From contig JALFSI010000006.1 of assembly GCA_022779365.1 (NCBI GenBank), forward strand, positions 1 through 43,539: a DNA stretch of 43,539 bases, written 5' to 3'. Shown here one piece after another: positions 6,124-16,590 of the stretch. The notes beneath the pieces were generated by a model that saw only the letters and a list, made by a program, of their open reading frames with translations, searched no databases and was not told the DNA's origin. The stretch comes from CAG-170 sp022779365. Lineage in GTDB: Bacteria; Bacillota; Clostridia; Oscillospirales; Oscillospiraceae. Position numbers and translations under genes: made by a program. Position 1 is the first letter of the stretch. Every line of letters starts with the position of its first letter.

Positions 6124-8510
6124 CAGCGGAGCGGGCGGGAAGAAAACCGCCGGAAAATATCATCGTAAAGCCCTCGATCGCCAAGCTGTTTGAGACCTTT
6201 GTGCAGCGCGGGCGCATTCTGTTCCTCAGTGCGCCGTGCGGCTTTGGCAAAACAGCGCTTGCAAACACACTCATCGGCAAAAATCAGGTGCTGCGCCTGC
6301 ACGCGGGCGCGGCGGATTTCTCCGTCCCGCACACGGCGGGGTCGTGGAAATTCCTCGTGATCGACGATCTGCAATTCATGCAGAATGAGGATAGCTGGCA
6401 GGCTCTGTGTGAGCTCATCCGCAGCAGCCCTGAGCGCCGCTTTGTGCTCATCTCGCGCGGCGCGCCGCCGGGATGCCTGATGGCGTTTGAATACGCCGGT
6501 CTTATGACCGTCCTGCGCGCGGAGGACCTGCTGTTTGACCGCGACGATATTCGCAAGCTCTTCCAGCTCTACGGCGTGGAGCTGGCTGACAGCGAGCTGA
6601 ACGGCGTCATGCGCGAATGCATCGGCTTCCCGCTGGCGCTCGCTGTCACGGCGCGCGCTATGGCGGCGGGACGCCCGTTCACCCCGCAGCTCGTGGGGCA
6701 GGTCATGCGGGAGGTCTTTCTCTATTTTGAAACAGAGATCTTCCAGCGCTTTGACCTGCCGATGAGGCGCTTCCTTCTGGAACTCGCGCCGTTTGACGAA
6801 TTTGACCTGCAAATGGCGCAGATGGTCAGCGGTGACCCGCACGCGGGGCAGATGCTCGACTGGCTTCAGCGCAACACCTCCATGCTGCGGCAGGTGGGCA
6901 AGCAGCAGCTGAGCTTCTGGGAGCAGTTCCGCTCGTTCCTGCTGTGGGAGATGGACAAGAGCTACAACGACGAAAAGCGCCGGGCGCTGTTCAGCCGCGG
7001 CGGACTGTACTACGAATTAAAAGAGGACTACCCACGCGCGCTCGACTGCTACACCACGGGCGGCGACCATTCCAAGGTCTCGGAGCTGCTCATCCGCAAC
7101 GCCGAGCTGCACCCCGGCATGGGGCACTACAGCGAGATGGAAAAATACTACCGCTCGCTGCCGGAGGAGGAGATCCTCGCCTCGCCGTCGCTGATGCAGG
7201 GCATGAGTATGCTCTGCGCGCTGGCGATGGACTTTGACGGCTCGGAGCGCTGGTACGGCGAGCTGCGCCGCTTTGCCCAGCGCTGTGACCGGCAGGACGC
7301 CGCCGGGCGTCAGGCGCGCAGCCGCCTTGCGTGGCTGGATATTTCACTGCCGCAGCGGCGGGTGGAGGAGCTTTTGGATACGATCCCGGCAGCGTTCCGC
7401 CTGCTGCAAAACCGCGAGGTCACGCTGCCGCCGTTCTCGGTCACGAGCACGATGCCGAGCCTTCTTAACGGCGCAAAGGATTTTTCGCCGTGGACAAAGC
7501 AGGACGATCTGCTTTACAAAACCATGCGCACGCCGCTGGAATCGCTCATGGGGCGCGACGGCATTGGTCTTGCCGACTGCGCCATCGCCGAGAGCAAGTT
7601 TGAAAAGGGCGAGGATATTTCCGCGCGGATGCTGCTGCTCATCCAGCAGATGAACAACATCCGCGTAAACGGCACGCCCGACATGGAGTTTGCCATCGGC
7701 GGCTTGCTCGCGCGCAGCCAGCTTGCCAGCGGTCAGTCCGACGACGCGCGGCGCACCGTAAAGGCGCTCCGCCAGCAGTTTACCGAGCGAAAGCTGAACC
7801 GCTTCCTGCCGAATATGGACGCCATTTTGTGCCGCATCGCGCTCTTCGCAGGCGATCTTGACACCGCCGACGACTGGTATCGCGAAAAAGCCCCGCGTGA
7901 CCCGATGTATCTCAACGTCATGCGGCGCTATCAGTACCTCACGCAGGCGATGGTGGAGCTGGCGGACGGCAAGCCGGACGCCGCGCTCGTCTCGCTCACG
8001 CCGCTGCGCCCCTACTGTGAGCAGTGCGGGCGCTACATCGGCATGATCCACACCGACGTGCTCAGTGCCATCGCGCGCTGGCGCAAAAAAGACGCGCACT
8101 GGCGGCGCGATCTCACGCGCGCGCTGCAAACGACGGAGCAGTTCCGCTATGTCCGCACGGTGAGTATGTTCGGCGCGGCGGTGCTGCCGCTTTTGGAGGA
8201 GCTGGACTACACGGGCGATGCCAAGTGGCGCAAAAAGCTCATGACGCACACGCGCACGCAGGCGGCGTATTACCCGAATTATTTGCAGCCGCGCCTGACG
8301 CAGCGCGAGGAACTGACGGCGACGGAGCTGCAGATCCTCTACCTCATCTGCGCCGACAAGAGCAACGCCGAGATCGGGCAGGTCATGGACATCAAGCTGC
8401 CCACGGTCAAGACGCACGTCAGCCACATTCTCGATAAGCTCTGCGTCAGCCGCCGCAGCGAGGCAAAGACCGCCGCAAAAAAGCTGCGCCTCGTGCCGGA
8501 CAGTTTGTGA
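6120..8510 (+). CDS. MalT-like LuxR-family transcriptional regulator
   Basis: 796 aa with large-ATP-binding regulator (LAL/MalT) architecture. An N-terminal STAND-type NTPase has Walker A SAPCGFGKT at 37-45 and Walker B FLVIDDLQF around 78-86. A long helical repeat (TPR-like) middle follows, and then a C-terminal LuxR HTH over the last 65 residues (ELTATELQILYLICADKSNA, then EIGQVMDIKLPTVKTHVSHI). Such proteins sense a ligand with the middle region, oligomerise with ATP and activate promoters. The ATG at 6120 has GGAGAAAGG upstream. The next gene, a giant SLH surface protein, has its -35 overlapping this gene's end, so it is a plausible but unproven target. Confidence 0.88.
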   Translation: MTAERAGRKPPENIIVKPSIAKLFETFVQRGRILFLSAPCGFGKTALANTLIGKNQVLRLHAGAADFSVPHTAGSWKFLVIDDLQFMQNEDSWQALCELIRSSPERRFVLISRGAPPGCLMAFEYAGLMTVLRAEDLLFDRDDIRKLFQLYGVELADSELNGVMRECIGFPLALAVTARAMAAGRPFTPQLVGQVMREVFLYFETEIFQRFDLPMRRFLLELAPFDEFDLQMAQMVSGDPHAGQMLDWLQRNTSMLRQVGKQQLSFWEQFRSFLLWEMDKSYNDEKRRALFSRGGLYYELKEDYPRALDCYTTGGDHSKVSELLIRNAELHPGMGHYSEMEKYYRSLPEEEILASPSLMQGMSMLCALAMDFDGSERWYGELRRFAQRCDRQDAAGRQARSRLAWLDISLPQRRVEELLDTIPAAFRLLQNREVTLPPFSVTSTMPSLLNGAKDFSPWTKQDDLLYKTMRTPLESLMGRDGIGLADCAIAESKFEKGEDISARMLLLIQQMNNIRVNGTPDMEFAIGGLLARSQLASGQSDDARRTVKALRQQFTERKLNRFLPNMDAILCRIALFAGDLDTADDWYREKAPRDPMYLNVMRRYQYLTQAMVELADGKPDAALVSLTPLRPYCEQCGRYIGMIHTDVLSAIARWRKKDAHWRRDLTRALQTTEQFRYVRTVSMFGAAVLPLLEELDYTGDAKWRKKLMTHTRTQAAYYPNYLQPRLTQREELTATELQILYLICADKSNAEIGQVMDIKLPTVKTHVSHILDKLCVSRRSEAKTAAKKLRLVPDSL

Positions 8511-8533
8511 TTTTCCCGCGTACCCTTTATAAT
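8505..8533 (+). promoter_or_regulatory. promoter of the SLH surface-protein gene
   Basis: TTGTGA (8505-8510, over the regulator stop codon), 17-bp spacer, TATAAT (8528-8533). The leader carries a small hairpin, GGGCAG/CTGCCC, at 8562-8578 before the GAGGAGG ribosome site. Confidence 0.75.
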
Positions 8534-8597
8534 ATTTTCTGGATATATCAATGTAAAAACCGGGCAGCCCCACTGCCCGCACGATGAGGAGGAAACT

Positions 8598-11500
8598 ATG
8601 AAGAAGAGGCTTTTGGCGCTGCTGCTGGCAGTAGTGCTCTGTATCGGTCTGCTGCCCGTGAGCGCAAGCGCCGCAAGCGTTGATTGGGTGGATCGTGCAG
8701 ATACAGCCACCGGCGGTCTGGAAAAAATGGACCTTACACGAAACGGTGAGTACGCCGAAGACAGTTTGGACGCAAACTGGACAGAGAGTATCTACATCGT
8801 TCAGGCAAACTCGAATGTGACCATAACCGGCGACCTGGCTGTGGGCAGGAACACGACGATCATCCTTTGCGATAACTCCACACTGAAAGTCACAGGTTCT
8901 TTGAATGTGGCTGCTAGTGGTGCTTGCATTTTCGGGCAGACATCGACTCACCAAGCTAAGGATGCCGGAAAGCTGATCGTCCAGAACACTGTAGACGCAG
9001 GTCCGGCGGTTCGGAATGCTGGCGGCAGCGAGCTGGGCATCTACGGCGGCAGCATGGAGCTGCACGGCGGCACGGGCAAGCAGATCACGGACAACGTCGG
9101 GCTGTATTCCGAGGGCTCGAACGGCAAGATCATGAAGGGCACGCTGGACGGCAAAGCGCTGAAATTGAACGAATGGGACGGCTCGTCTCAGGTGCAGACC
9201 ATCGCGGGCAGCACGCTTGTCCTTAAATACTGCGAGCACGATAATGAGGACTTCGAGTATGTGCACGACGAGGGTGCGAACACGCACCATCGGCATTGCG
9301 ATGCCTGCGGTCTGGACTACGGCAGCGAAGCGTGCAACTTCATCGTAGACGCCAATTCAAGAGCCGACGAAAACGGTCATTATGGCAAGTGCTGGTGCGG
9401 TAACGAGTCAAGCACGTCTGCGCCGCACAATTATGACACTCTGCCAACACAAAACGGAGCATATCACACTTCCATCTGCCGTGACTGCGGCTATGTGAAT
9501 CGCAGTGCAGGAAGGCAGGCTCACAGTTGGGATGCCATCACCGGCGAATGCTTGGTGTGCGGTCTCCACCCCCGCGCTGCGGACGACTATGAGGGTCTCT
9601 ACGAGACTGTTGATGAAGCTCTGGAGGCTGCCGCAAAAGAAGGGTACAGTGTGATCCATCTGTAGACCTATGAGAATGGGCAGACAGAAATTATGGATTC
9701 GGTCGTGTTCAACGCTCCCGGTAAGTCTGTCACGCTGGACACGGCTGGCTACACGCTGGTAGGCACGGGTACAACTCTGACCGTCGAAGCCGGCACGCTG
9801 ATCCTCACGAACAATAAAAAGGGCGATAACAGCATCCACATTGAGCAGCCGGGCAGGAACGAAACCGCCGCGCCCGCCATCGAAGTGACCGGCGGCAAGC
9901 TGATCGTAAACGGCGACCTGACCGCCGAGGGCGGCTTTGCAGGCAGCGACGTTCGCCAGCCTGCTATTAAGGCTACCGGCGGCGAGCTGGAGCTGAACGG
10001 CAACCTCAATCTGAAGGGCGGTCTCACGCTGCTGGAGGACGCAAAGCTGAACACACCCCTGACACGGGGCGTTTTCTGGGCTGCCAATGGGGAATCGCAG
10101 ACTTACCGCATTGACCTCCGCGGCAATAACGCAAGCAAACCGGCAAACCATCCTGATTTGGAGTCGATTCTGGAAACCGGCTATATATTTGTGCAGAGCG
10201 GCGAAGATGGGACTCCCATCACTGACACCGACGGTAACTATGACTTCTACCCGCCTGACGGCGTCAGCATCGGCGGCAATACCACCATCGTGGCGCATAC
10301 GCACAGCTACCATTCGTTGACCAACAGCGTCGCAGGGCGTTACCATGCGTGCGATTGCGGCAAGTCGGCAGAGCACACGTTTGAAAACGGCGTCTGCTCC
10401 GTTTGCCGCTACGCCTGCCCGCACAGCGGCGCGAGCCTGAACACGGAAACCGGCAACTATGAATGCAGTGCGTGCGGCATGACGATGGTCGTCAAAAGCG
10501 AAAAGGACGGCGCAACGACCTATTATTCCATCCTTGGCACGGCGCTGGCAGGTCTGAGAACGGCGCGACTGTTACGCTGCTGACAGACCTTACGACTTGG
10601 GAAGTATCCCGAGGCGGCGGTATTTATGGCAAGGAGATCACGCTCGATCTGAACGGGCATTCTATCACCACGCGCAACGGATATAACATCGGCGTCCAGG
10701 ACGAATACCTTCCCGCCACGCTGAAAATCGTCGGTGAAGGCAATATCACGCCTGCACTGATCGTTGTGCCGGGCGGCAAGCTGGACCTGAGCGGCTGGAC
10801 CGGCGGCACGATCACAAACGTGAGCATGAGTGATCGTCCCGTTGTAGGTGATAATCGAGCAGAGCCTGCCCTGATCGTTGGTACAGGCGCTGGTCACATT
10901 CAGGATCTGACCTACAGCAACTGGCTGATCGGCAAGATCTCCCAGACCACTCTGAGCGGCGGCAGCTACGGCAAGATCGTCTGGATGAATCACGAATATT
11001 CCGAACAGCCCGCCTTCCCCACCAGCGCGATGCTCGCATCGGGCTATGCGTTCAAGAACAGCGACGGCTCATATGTGCTGTACACAAAGACGCTGGAACG
11101 GAACGAGGCGTTCGCCAACGTCAGCGTTGTCCAGTGCCCGCACGGCGCGCTCACCACGGACGCGAGCGGCGCGCTCCGCTGCGGCTATTGCAATGCGGAT
11201 ATGTCCGGCTTTGCAGTGGAGATCACTGACAAAGACGGCAACACCGGCTACTCGTCTGACCCCGCTGACGGCTTTTATAGGGCGTACATCGTCAAGGTGA
11301 AGCTGCTGAAGGACTGCAACGACTATGGCGAGGTCAACCATGCCATGACGATCGATCTGAACGGGAAAACCATACGCGGTCTGACCATCGCCGCCGCAGG
11401 CGTGCAGATCATCGACAGCGCCGAGACGAAGGGCTCGATCGGCACGCTGACCGTGACCGCAGACGGCGTGACCCTGCGCGACCTGCTTGCGGACGGCTAC

Positions 11501-13432
11501 GGCTTCCGATCCACCGACGGTACATGGGTCGCCGAGGGTGCTGCGACCGCCTCCAACGTCACCATCGCCAAAGTGCCCATCAAGGATGTCTACTTCTTTG
11601 AGGGTGAGGACAAGGAAGAAAACAAGATCACATCGCTCACCAAAACATATGGCGAGACCCGCACGCTGTACGCGGGCATCGACTGGGGTGAGGGCAGAAA
11701 GACTGCCACTCAGACGATGTATCTCGTCAAGGACGACGGGAGCTTGGAGACCGTCGGCGGCAGCTTCGCTTACGACCTGCCCGCTTTTGGTCAGTACGCC
11801 GGTACTTACACCTACCGCTTCACCGTCACCGCCGAGGGCTACTCCAAGAGCGCTGAGATCACCGTCACCGTCAACAAGGCAGACTTTGCAGCAGCTAATA
11901 TCTCGTTCTCGCTGGACAATGGCGGCAAGATCATGTTCTACCCCAATGCAAGCACCGGCGAAGGCGTGGAGCGCACCATGCGGGTCACAGGCGGCTCGTT
12001 CCAAGACCGCAAGCCGCTGACCGAGGGTGAGGATTACACCGTCAGCGGCAACACCGGCGTCAACGTCGGCGACTACACGCTGACCATCACCGCAGCGCCG
12101 GGCAGCCAGAAATTCGCCGGCTCAAAGACGGTGAGCTGGAAGATCACCCCCTTCAAGCTGGGCGCTCCGAATTTCACGGGCGGTCCGTTTGAGAAGGACT
12201 ACGACGGCACGACCACGCCCCCGACCGGCTACTTTGCAGGGAGCTTTGACCCCACCGGCAGCTCTAGCATCACTCTGACCGAGGGCACGCACTTTACCTG
12301 CACCGCGAACCTTGTGGATGCCAATGTCGGCGACAGCAAAGCCATCAATTTCTCGGTCACGCTGAAAAGCCCCAACTACGTCTTCTCCTCGCGCCTCAAT
12401 GCCGTTGAGAATTGCACGGTCAGCGCCGACGGCAAGACCCTGACCTACTCGAATTACAGCAATTTCGGCTCTTCCCTGAACGTCAAGCCGATCGACCTGC
12501 CTGTCGCCCTCCCCGCGCTGTCCACCGACATCACGAACGGCGCAGTGCAGACCTACACCATGCCGCTTTCGCTGCCGGCGCTGCCCGCTCCCATGCAGTA
12601 CGGCACGGTCACCTACGGCACGCCGGCGTTCACCGCTGAGCCTCTTTCCTCCGGCGAGAGCTATGACATCACCGCCACGGTGGATGAAAACGGCGTTCTG
12701 TCGCTGGAGGTCCGCGGCACGAGCGGCAGCAAGGTCGGCAAGATCGGCACAGTCACCATCCCGGTCACGACCACGAACTTTAACCAGTTTGAGCTGACCG
12801 TGGACGTAAACGCCCAGCCCGCACCGCATACCGGCTACAGCGATCAGGTCAAAAAGCAGTCCGAGGAGTATGAAGCCAAAAAGCGCGGCGAACTGCCCGA
12901 AACCGGCACGTTCACCGACGTGGACAAAAATGATTACTTCTTCGACGCGGTCGAGTGGGCAGCCGAAAACGGCATCACCGGCGGCGTGAGCGCGGAGCGC
13001 TTTGGCGCGGCGCTCGATTGCAGCCGCCCACAGACAATGACCTTCCTCTGGCGCGCCATGGGCGAGCCAGAGCCGGGATCGTACGATCCCGCGCTCACCG
13101 ACGTAAAGCGCGGCAGCTACTACTATGATGCGGTCCTGTGGGCAATGCAGGAGGGCATCACCACCGGCGCAGGCAAGTGGCTTTTCGCCCCCGACAAAGC
13201 CGTCACGCGCGGGCAGTTCGTGACGTTCCTCTACCGTCTGTCCGGCGAGAAGAGCGATGTGCTGCACCCGTTCACCGACGTTCCGGCAGGCTCGTACTAC
13301 GGACCCGCCATCGCCTGGGCGTACAGCAAGGGCATCACCACCGGCACCAGCAAAACAGCCTTCAGCCCCGACGCCCCCTGCACCAGAGCCCAGATCATCA
13401 CGTTCCTGTACAGATACTTCAATCAGAAGTAA
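8598..13432 (+). pseudogene. giant SLH-domain surface protein, broken by an in-frame TAG and a frameshift
   Basis: About 1610 codons read as one protein across two lesions. Part 1 (8598-9665) begins with a signal peptide (MKKRLLALLLAVVLCIGLLP, then an ASA cleavage region) and ends at TAG 9663-9665. The same frame continues without interruption from 9666 (TYENGQTEI) to about 10550, and coding then shifts by -1 (one base lost or two gained) and continues to 13432. Content: beta-helix-like repeats, several HxxCxxCG modules (HRHCDACG, SICRDCGY, GECLVCG), MBG-like beta domains (KTYGETRTLY, KDYDGTTTP), and three C-terminal SLH domains over the last 175 residues that would bind the secondary wall polymer. 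Other genes here use TAG as a true stop (5952, 39868), so readthrough is unlikely. Could be real decay or assembly errors. Confidence 0.8.
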
Positions 13433-13442
13433 GAAAAGTCAG

Positions 13443-13482
13443 AAAAACCACGGTGTTCTATGAGAACACCGTGGTTTTTGTA
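13443..13482 (+). terminator. rho-independent terminator
   Basis: Stem AACCACGGTGTTCT, loop ATG, complement, then a T run. Symmetrical A/T flanks allow it to serve the convergent leftward ABC gene also. Confidence 0.9.
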
Positions 13483-13514
13483 CTGTTATAGGTTTTGAGC
13501 GCACCGCCGCTCAC

Positions 13515-14288
13515 TCACAGCGGCACAGATGTCAGCATCGTTCTGCCGCCCAATTCGATCGGGCGGACCGCCACTTCGATTCCGTACAGCTCCGCCAGCG
13601 TCTGCTCGGTGAGCACCTGTTCGGGTGCGCCGTCGGCGAGCAGCGCGCCGTCCTTGAGCGCGAGGACGCGCGTTGCGTAGCGGAACGCCTGATTGGGATC
13701 GTGGCTGGAAAAAATGACGGTATAGCCATTCGCGCCGAGCTGCGCCACGCGCTGCATCACGCGGAAGCTGTTGCCGTAGTCCAGATTCGCCGTCGGCTCG
13801 TCCATGATGAGCACCCGCGCGTCCTGCACGAGCGCGCGCGCAATGAGCATGAGCTGCCGCTCGCCGCCGCTGATGCGCTGGCTGCCGCGCTCGGCTAAAT
13901 GCGCGATGCCAAGGCTCTCCAGCGTGCGCTCTGTCAGCGCCTGCTGTGCCTGTGCCGGGCTTTGCAGCGCGCCGAGCTGCGCCGTCGCGCCCATGAGCAC
14001 GCACTGGCGCACGGTGTAATCATACGTCGGCGTGTACGACTGCGGGATGTAGGCGACCTCGCGCGCCAGCTCCCGGCGGGAAAATTCGCGCAGCGCGCGC
14101 CCGTCCACCAGTACCTCGCCGCTCGTCGGGCGCAGAAACCCCAGCAGACAGCGGAAGAGCGTGGATTTGCCCACGCCGTTCGGTCCGAGCACGGCGATGA
14201 CCTCGCCCGGCTCTGCGCGAAAGCTGACGTTTTGCAGCACCGGCACGCTGCCGTAGGAAAACGAGAGGGCGCGGACGTCAATCGGCAC
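13515..14288 (-). CDS. ABC transporter ATPase, FecE/BtuD type
   Basis: 257 aa with all ABC motifs: Walker A GPNGVGKST at 35-43, Q-loop IPQSY (Q83), signature ISGGE at 139-143, Walker B VLIMDEPTANLD (D163, E164), and H-loop SSHD. Belongs to the importer subfamily for iron-siderophores, haem or cobalamin. The start overlaps the permease gene by 11 bp, indicating translational coupling. The binding lipoprotein is encoded divergently at 15505. Substrate is not decidable from sequence; cobalamin or an iron chelate are the main choices. Confidence 0.92.
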   Translation of the reverse strand: MPIDVRALSFSYGSVPVLQNVSFRAEPGEVIAVLGPNGVGKSTLFRCLLGFLRPTSGEVLVDGRALREFSRRELAREVAYIPQSYTPTYDYTVRQCVLMGATAQLGALQSPAQAQQALTERTLESLGIAHLAERGSQRISGGERQLMLIARALVQDARVLIMDEPTANLDYGNSFRVMQRVAQLGANGYTVIFSSHDPNQAFRYATRVLALKDGALLADGAPEQVLTEQTLAELYGIEVAVRPIELGGRTMLTSVPL

Positions 14289-15321
14289 GGTCAGTCCCTC
14301 CCTTCAGGATGAGATACAAAAACACCGGCGCGCCGACAAACGACGTGAGGATGCCAAGCGGGATCTCCGACGTGGTGAGCGTGCGCGCGAGCGTGTCCAC
14401 AAGCATCAAAAACGACGCGCCCAGCATCACGCAGCCGGGAAGCAGCCGGCGGTAGTCATAGCCAAATAAGATGCGGCAAAAATGCGGGATCACCAGCCCC
14501 ACCCAGCCGATCATGCCGCTGATGGCGACGCTCGCGGCGGTCATGAGCGTGGCGCAGACGATCACCACAAGGCGCAGGCGGCGCGTATCCACGCCCATGC
14601 TGCGCGCTTCAGCATCCGAAAGCGTGAGCAGATTGATGCGCCAGCGCAGAAGCAGCAGCGGGATGAGCCCGATGAGGATCGGCAGCGCGGCAAAGCGCAC
14701 ATCCTGCGCGCGCACGCTCGTGAGCGACCCCATGAGCCAGTAGGTGATGGCGGGGAGCTGATTGTCGGTGTCGGCAACCAACTTAATAAACGACGTTCCG
14801 GCAGTAAAGAGCGATGAGATCATCATGCCCGCCAGCACCATGGAAAGCGCCTCCTCCAGGCGGCTTTTGCGGCTGATGAGATACGCCAGCAGCACCGCCG
14901 CCAGTCCGAAGAAAAACGCGCTGAGGGTGATGGCGAGATACCCTGCCGCGCATAAGATCGCCAGCGCCGCGCCAAAGCCCGCGCCGGTGGACGCGCCGAG
15001 CAGATCGGGCGAGACCATGGGGTTGCGGAACATCCCCTGATAGCACACGCCCGCCGTACTGAGCGCCGCGCCGACGAGCGCCGCGGCGAGAATGCGCGGC
15101 AGGCGCACGTTCAGAACGATCGTCGCCTCCGTGTCCGTCCAGAACTGCGCAAGCCCCCACGCGCCGCGCGAAAGTTTGCGCAGCGCGCCGTCCAGCAGGA
15201 TGCAGACCGTTTTATCCACGCGCACGGCGTAGCGCCCGACGGCAAACGTCAGCACAAACACCGCGAGGGACAGCGCCGCGAGAAGCCAAAGCTGCCGGTA
15301 GCAGACTCTGCGTTTTTTCAT
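14278..15321 (-). CDS. FecCD-family ABC transporter permease
   Basis: 347 aa from ATG 15321, which has AAGGAGG upstream; the frame extends 15 codons further without a ribosome site. A polytopic membrane protein of the FecCD/BtuC fold, usually 10 helices. Conserved segments include RLPRILAAALVGAALSTAG, the motif YQGMFRNPMVSPDLLG, and SGMIGWVGLVIPHFCRILFG in the ATPase-contact region. The single permease gene implies a homodimer. The divergent promoters to the lipoprotein gene imply coordinated control. Confidence 0.93.
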   Translation of the reverse strand: MKKRRVCYRQLWLLAALSLAVFVLTFAVGRYAVRVDKTVCILLDGALRKLSRGAWGLAQFWTDTEATIVLNVRLPRILAAALVGAALSTAGVCYQGMFRNPMVSPDLLGASTGAGFGAALAILCAAGYLAITLSAFFFGLAAVLLAYLISRKSRLEEALSMVLAGMMISSLFTAGTSFIKLVADTDNQLPAITYWLMGSLTSVRAQDVRFAALPILIGLIPLLLLRWRINLLTLSDAEARSMGVDTRRLRLVVIVCATLMTAASVAISGMIGWVGLVIPHFCRILFGYDYRRLLPGCVMLGASFLMLVDTLARTLTTSEIPLGILTSFVGAPVFLYLILKGGTDRAD

Positions 15322-15356
15322 AGCCGCCCCTCCTTTTTGGCTGTTTTCTCCTTTAT

Positions 15357-15385
15357 AAAGTATCACGCGCGGGCGATAGCGTCAA
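15357..15385 (-). promoter_or_regulatory. promoter of the permease-ATPase operon
   Basis: Minus strand TTGACG (15380-15385), 17-bp spacer, TACTTT (15357-15362), with alternative -10 hexamers nearby in the same A/T-rich patch. Confidence 0.5.
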
Positions 15386-15441
15386 GCGGGTGTCTGTGTT
15401 TGCGTCCATGTCGAATTTCCGTGGCTAAGTCGGTGTATTTC

Positions 15442-15470
15442 TTGACTTTGCGGAGCTAGAAGAATATAGT
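15442..15470 (+). promoter_or_regulatory. promoter of the binding-protein/ExbB operon
   Basis: TTGACT (15442-15447), 17-bp spacer, TATAGT (15465-15470). Start of transcription near 15477 rules out the TTG at 15475 as a usual start codon. Confidence 0.8.
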
Positions 15471-15476
15471 ATTCTT
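15460..15476. promoter_or_regulatory. 17-bp perfect palindrome over the -10: probable operator
   Basis: AAGAATATAGTATTCTT, arms of 7 bp around TAG, covering the -10 and the expected transcription start. A repressor bound here would block the operon. It is not the classical Fur box. Regulator unknown. Confidence 0.6.
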
Positions 15477-15504
15477 GAAAAAGTATCACGCAATGAGGGA
15501 TTTC

Positions 15505-16590
15505 ATGAAGCGATTTTTAGCCCTGATCCTGGCGGCGGCGACGCTGCTGTGCCTGCTCTCCGGCTGCGCCGCGCAAAATAGCGCCGCGGCGGGGGATACT
15601 GCGCCCTTTACCGACGATCTCGGACGCACGGTGCAGCTCCCAAAGGACCTGACGCGCATCGCACCAAGCGGCTCAGTCGCCAGTATGGTGCTGGCGACGA
15701 TCGCGCCGGAGTATATGGTCTGCATCGCCGCAACGCCCTCCAGCGCGCAATATAAGTACCTGCCAGAAAATCTTCTGAAGCTGCCCACCACGGGGCAGAT
15801 GTTCGGCGCAAAGAGCACGCTGAACCTCGAAACGCTGCTCGGCTGCGCGCCGCAGGTCATCATCGACATCGGTGACGAGCGCACCGACACCGCCGCCAAT
15901 CTGGACGCGCTCCAGCGCCAGATCGGCGTGCCCGTCATCTTCCTGAACGGCGACGTTTCCAACATGGAGCAGATGTACCGCACGCTCGGCATGATCCTCG
16001 CCGGAAAGGCGGAGCGCGGCGATGCGCTGGCGGAGTTTGCCGCCGAGACCGTGGCGATGGCGGCGGAAAACCGCGAAAAGATCACCGACTCCGAGCGCCT
16101 GCGCGTGATGTACACGTCCGGCGCGGCGGGGCTCGGCACGAACGCGCAGGGCTCGACGCAGGCGCAGGTGCTGGAGCTGGTCGGCGCGGAGAACGCTATC
16201 GTCGTGCCCGACGTGTCGAACCGCGGCGGCGGCAACCTCATCGACCTCGAACAGCTCTATAACTTCGACCCCGACGCCATCGTCTTTACCGCCGGAAGCC
16301 TGTTTGACAGCGTGGCGGCTGACCCCGCGTGGCAGGGGCTGCGCGCCATTGAGAACGGGCAGTATTACGAAGTCCCGGCGCTGCCGTACAACTGGCTGTC
16401 CAACCCGCCGTCAGTGAATATGCTGCTCGGCGTGTGGTGGCTGGGAAATTTACTCTACCCGCAGTATTATAGCTACGATATGACCGCCAAAACGCGGGAA
16501 ATTTTCCGCCTGCTGTGGGACTATCCCCTCACGCAGGAGGAAGCCGCCGTCCTGCTGAAAAACTCCACGCTCCGGGAGGCGGGCGCATGA
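15505..16590 (+). CDS. periplasmic-binding-type lipoprotein of the ABC importer (BtuF/FhuD-like)
   Basis: 361 aa from ATG 15505, with GAGGG just upstream and the promoter excluding the earlier TTG. Lipoprotein signal ends LLSGC, so the mature protein starts at C21 and is tethered to the membrane. PeriBP_2 fold: an N-terminal strand region (FTDDLGRTVQLP), a long central helix, and a C-terminal lobe with YNFDPDAIVFTAGS. The family carries iron-siderophores, haem, cobalamin or molybdate-like ligands. It feeds the permease/ATPase encoded divergently. The stop overlaps the next gene (ATGA), so this solute-binding protein is locked into one operon with the Ig-like protein, ExbB-like channel, DUF2149 and SLH genes. 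Confidence 0.92.
   Translation: MKRFLALILAAATLLCLLSGCAAQNSAAAGDTAPFTDDLGRTVQLPKDLTRIAPSGSVASMVLATIAPEYMVCIAATPSSAQYKYLPENLLKLPTTGQMFGAKSTLNLETLLGCAPQVIIDIGDERTDTAANLDALQRQIGVPVIFLNGDVSNMEQMYRTLGMILAGKAERGDALAEFAAETVAMAAENREKITDSERLRVMYTSGAAGLGTNAQGSTQAQVLELVGAENAIVVPDVSNRGGGNLIDLEQLYNFDPDAIVFTAGSLFDSVAADPAWQGLRAIENGQYYEVPALPYNWLSNPPSVNMLLGVWWLGNLLYPQYYSYDMTAKTREIFRLLWDYPLTQEEAAVLLKNSTLREAGA

Noticed and set aside
7344..9296. 650-aa minus-strand frame spanning the regulator and SLH genes
   Set aside because: Crosses two genes and a promoter, with no domain content.
9663..9665. TAG as a recoded codon (pyrrolysine or suppressed stop)
   Set aside because: The same gene also has a frameshift, TAG is a normal stop in nearby genes (5952, 39868), and a surface SLH protein is not a pyrrolysine enzyme.
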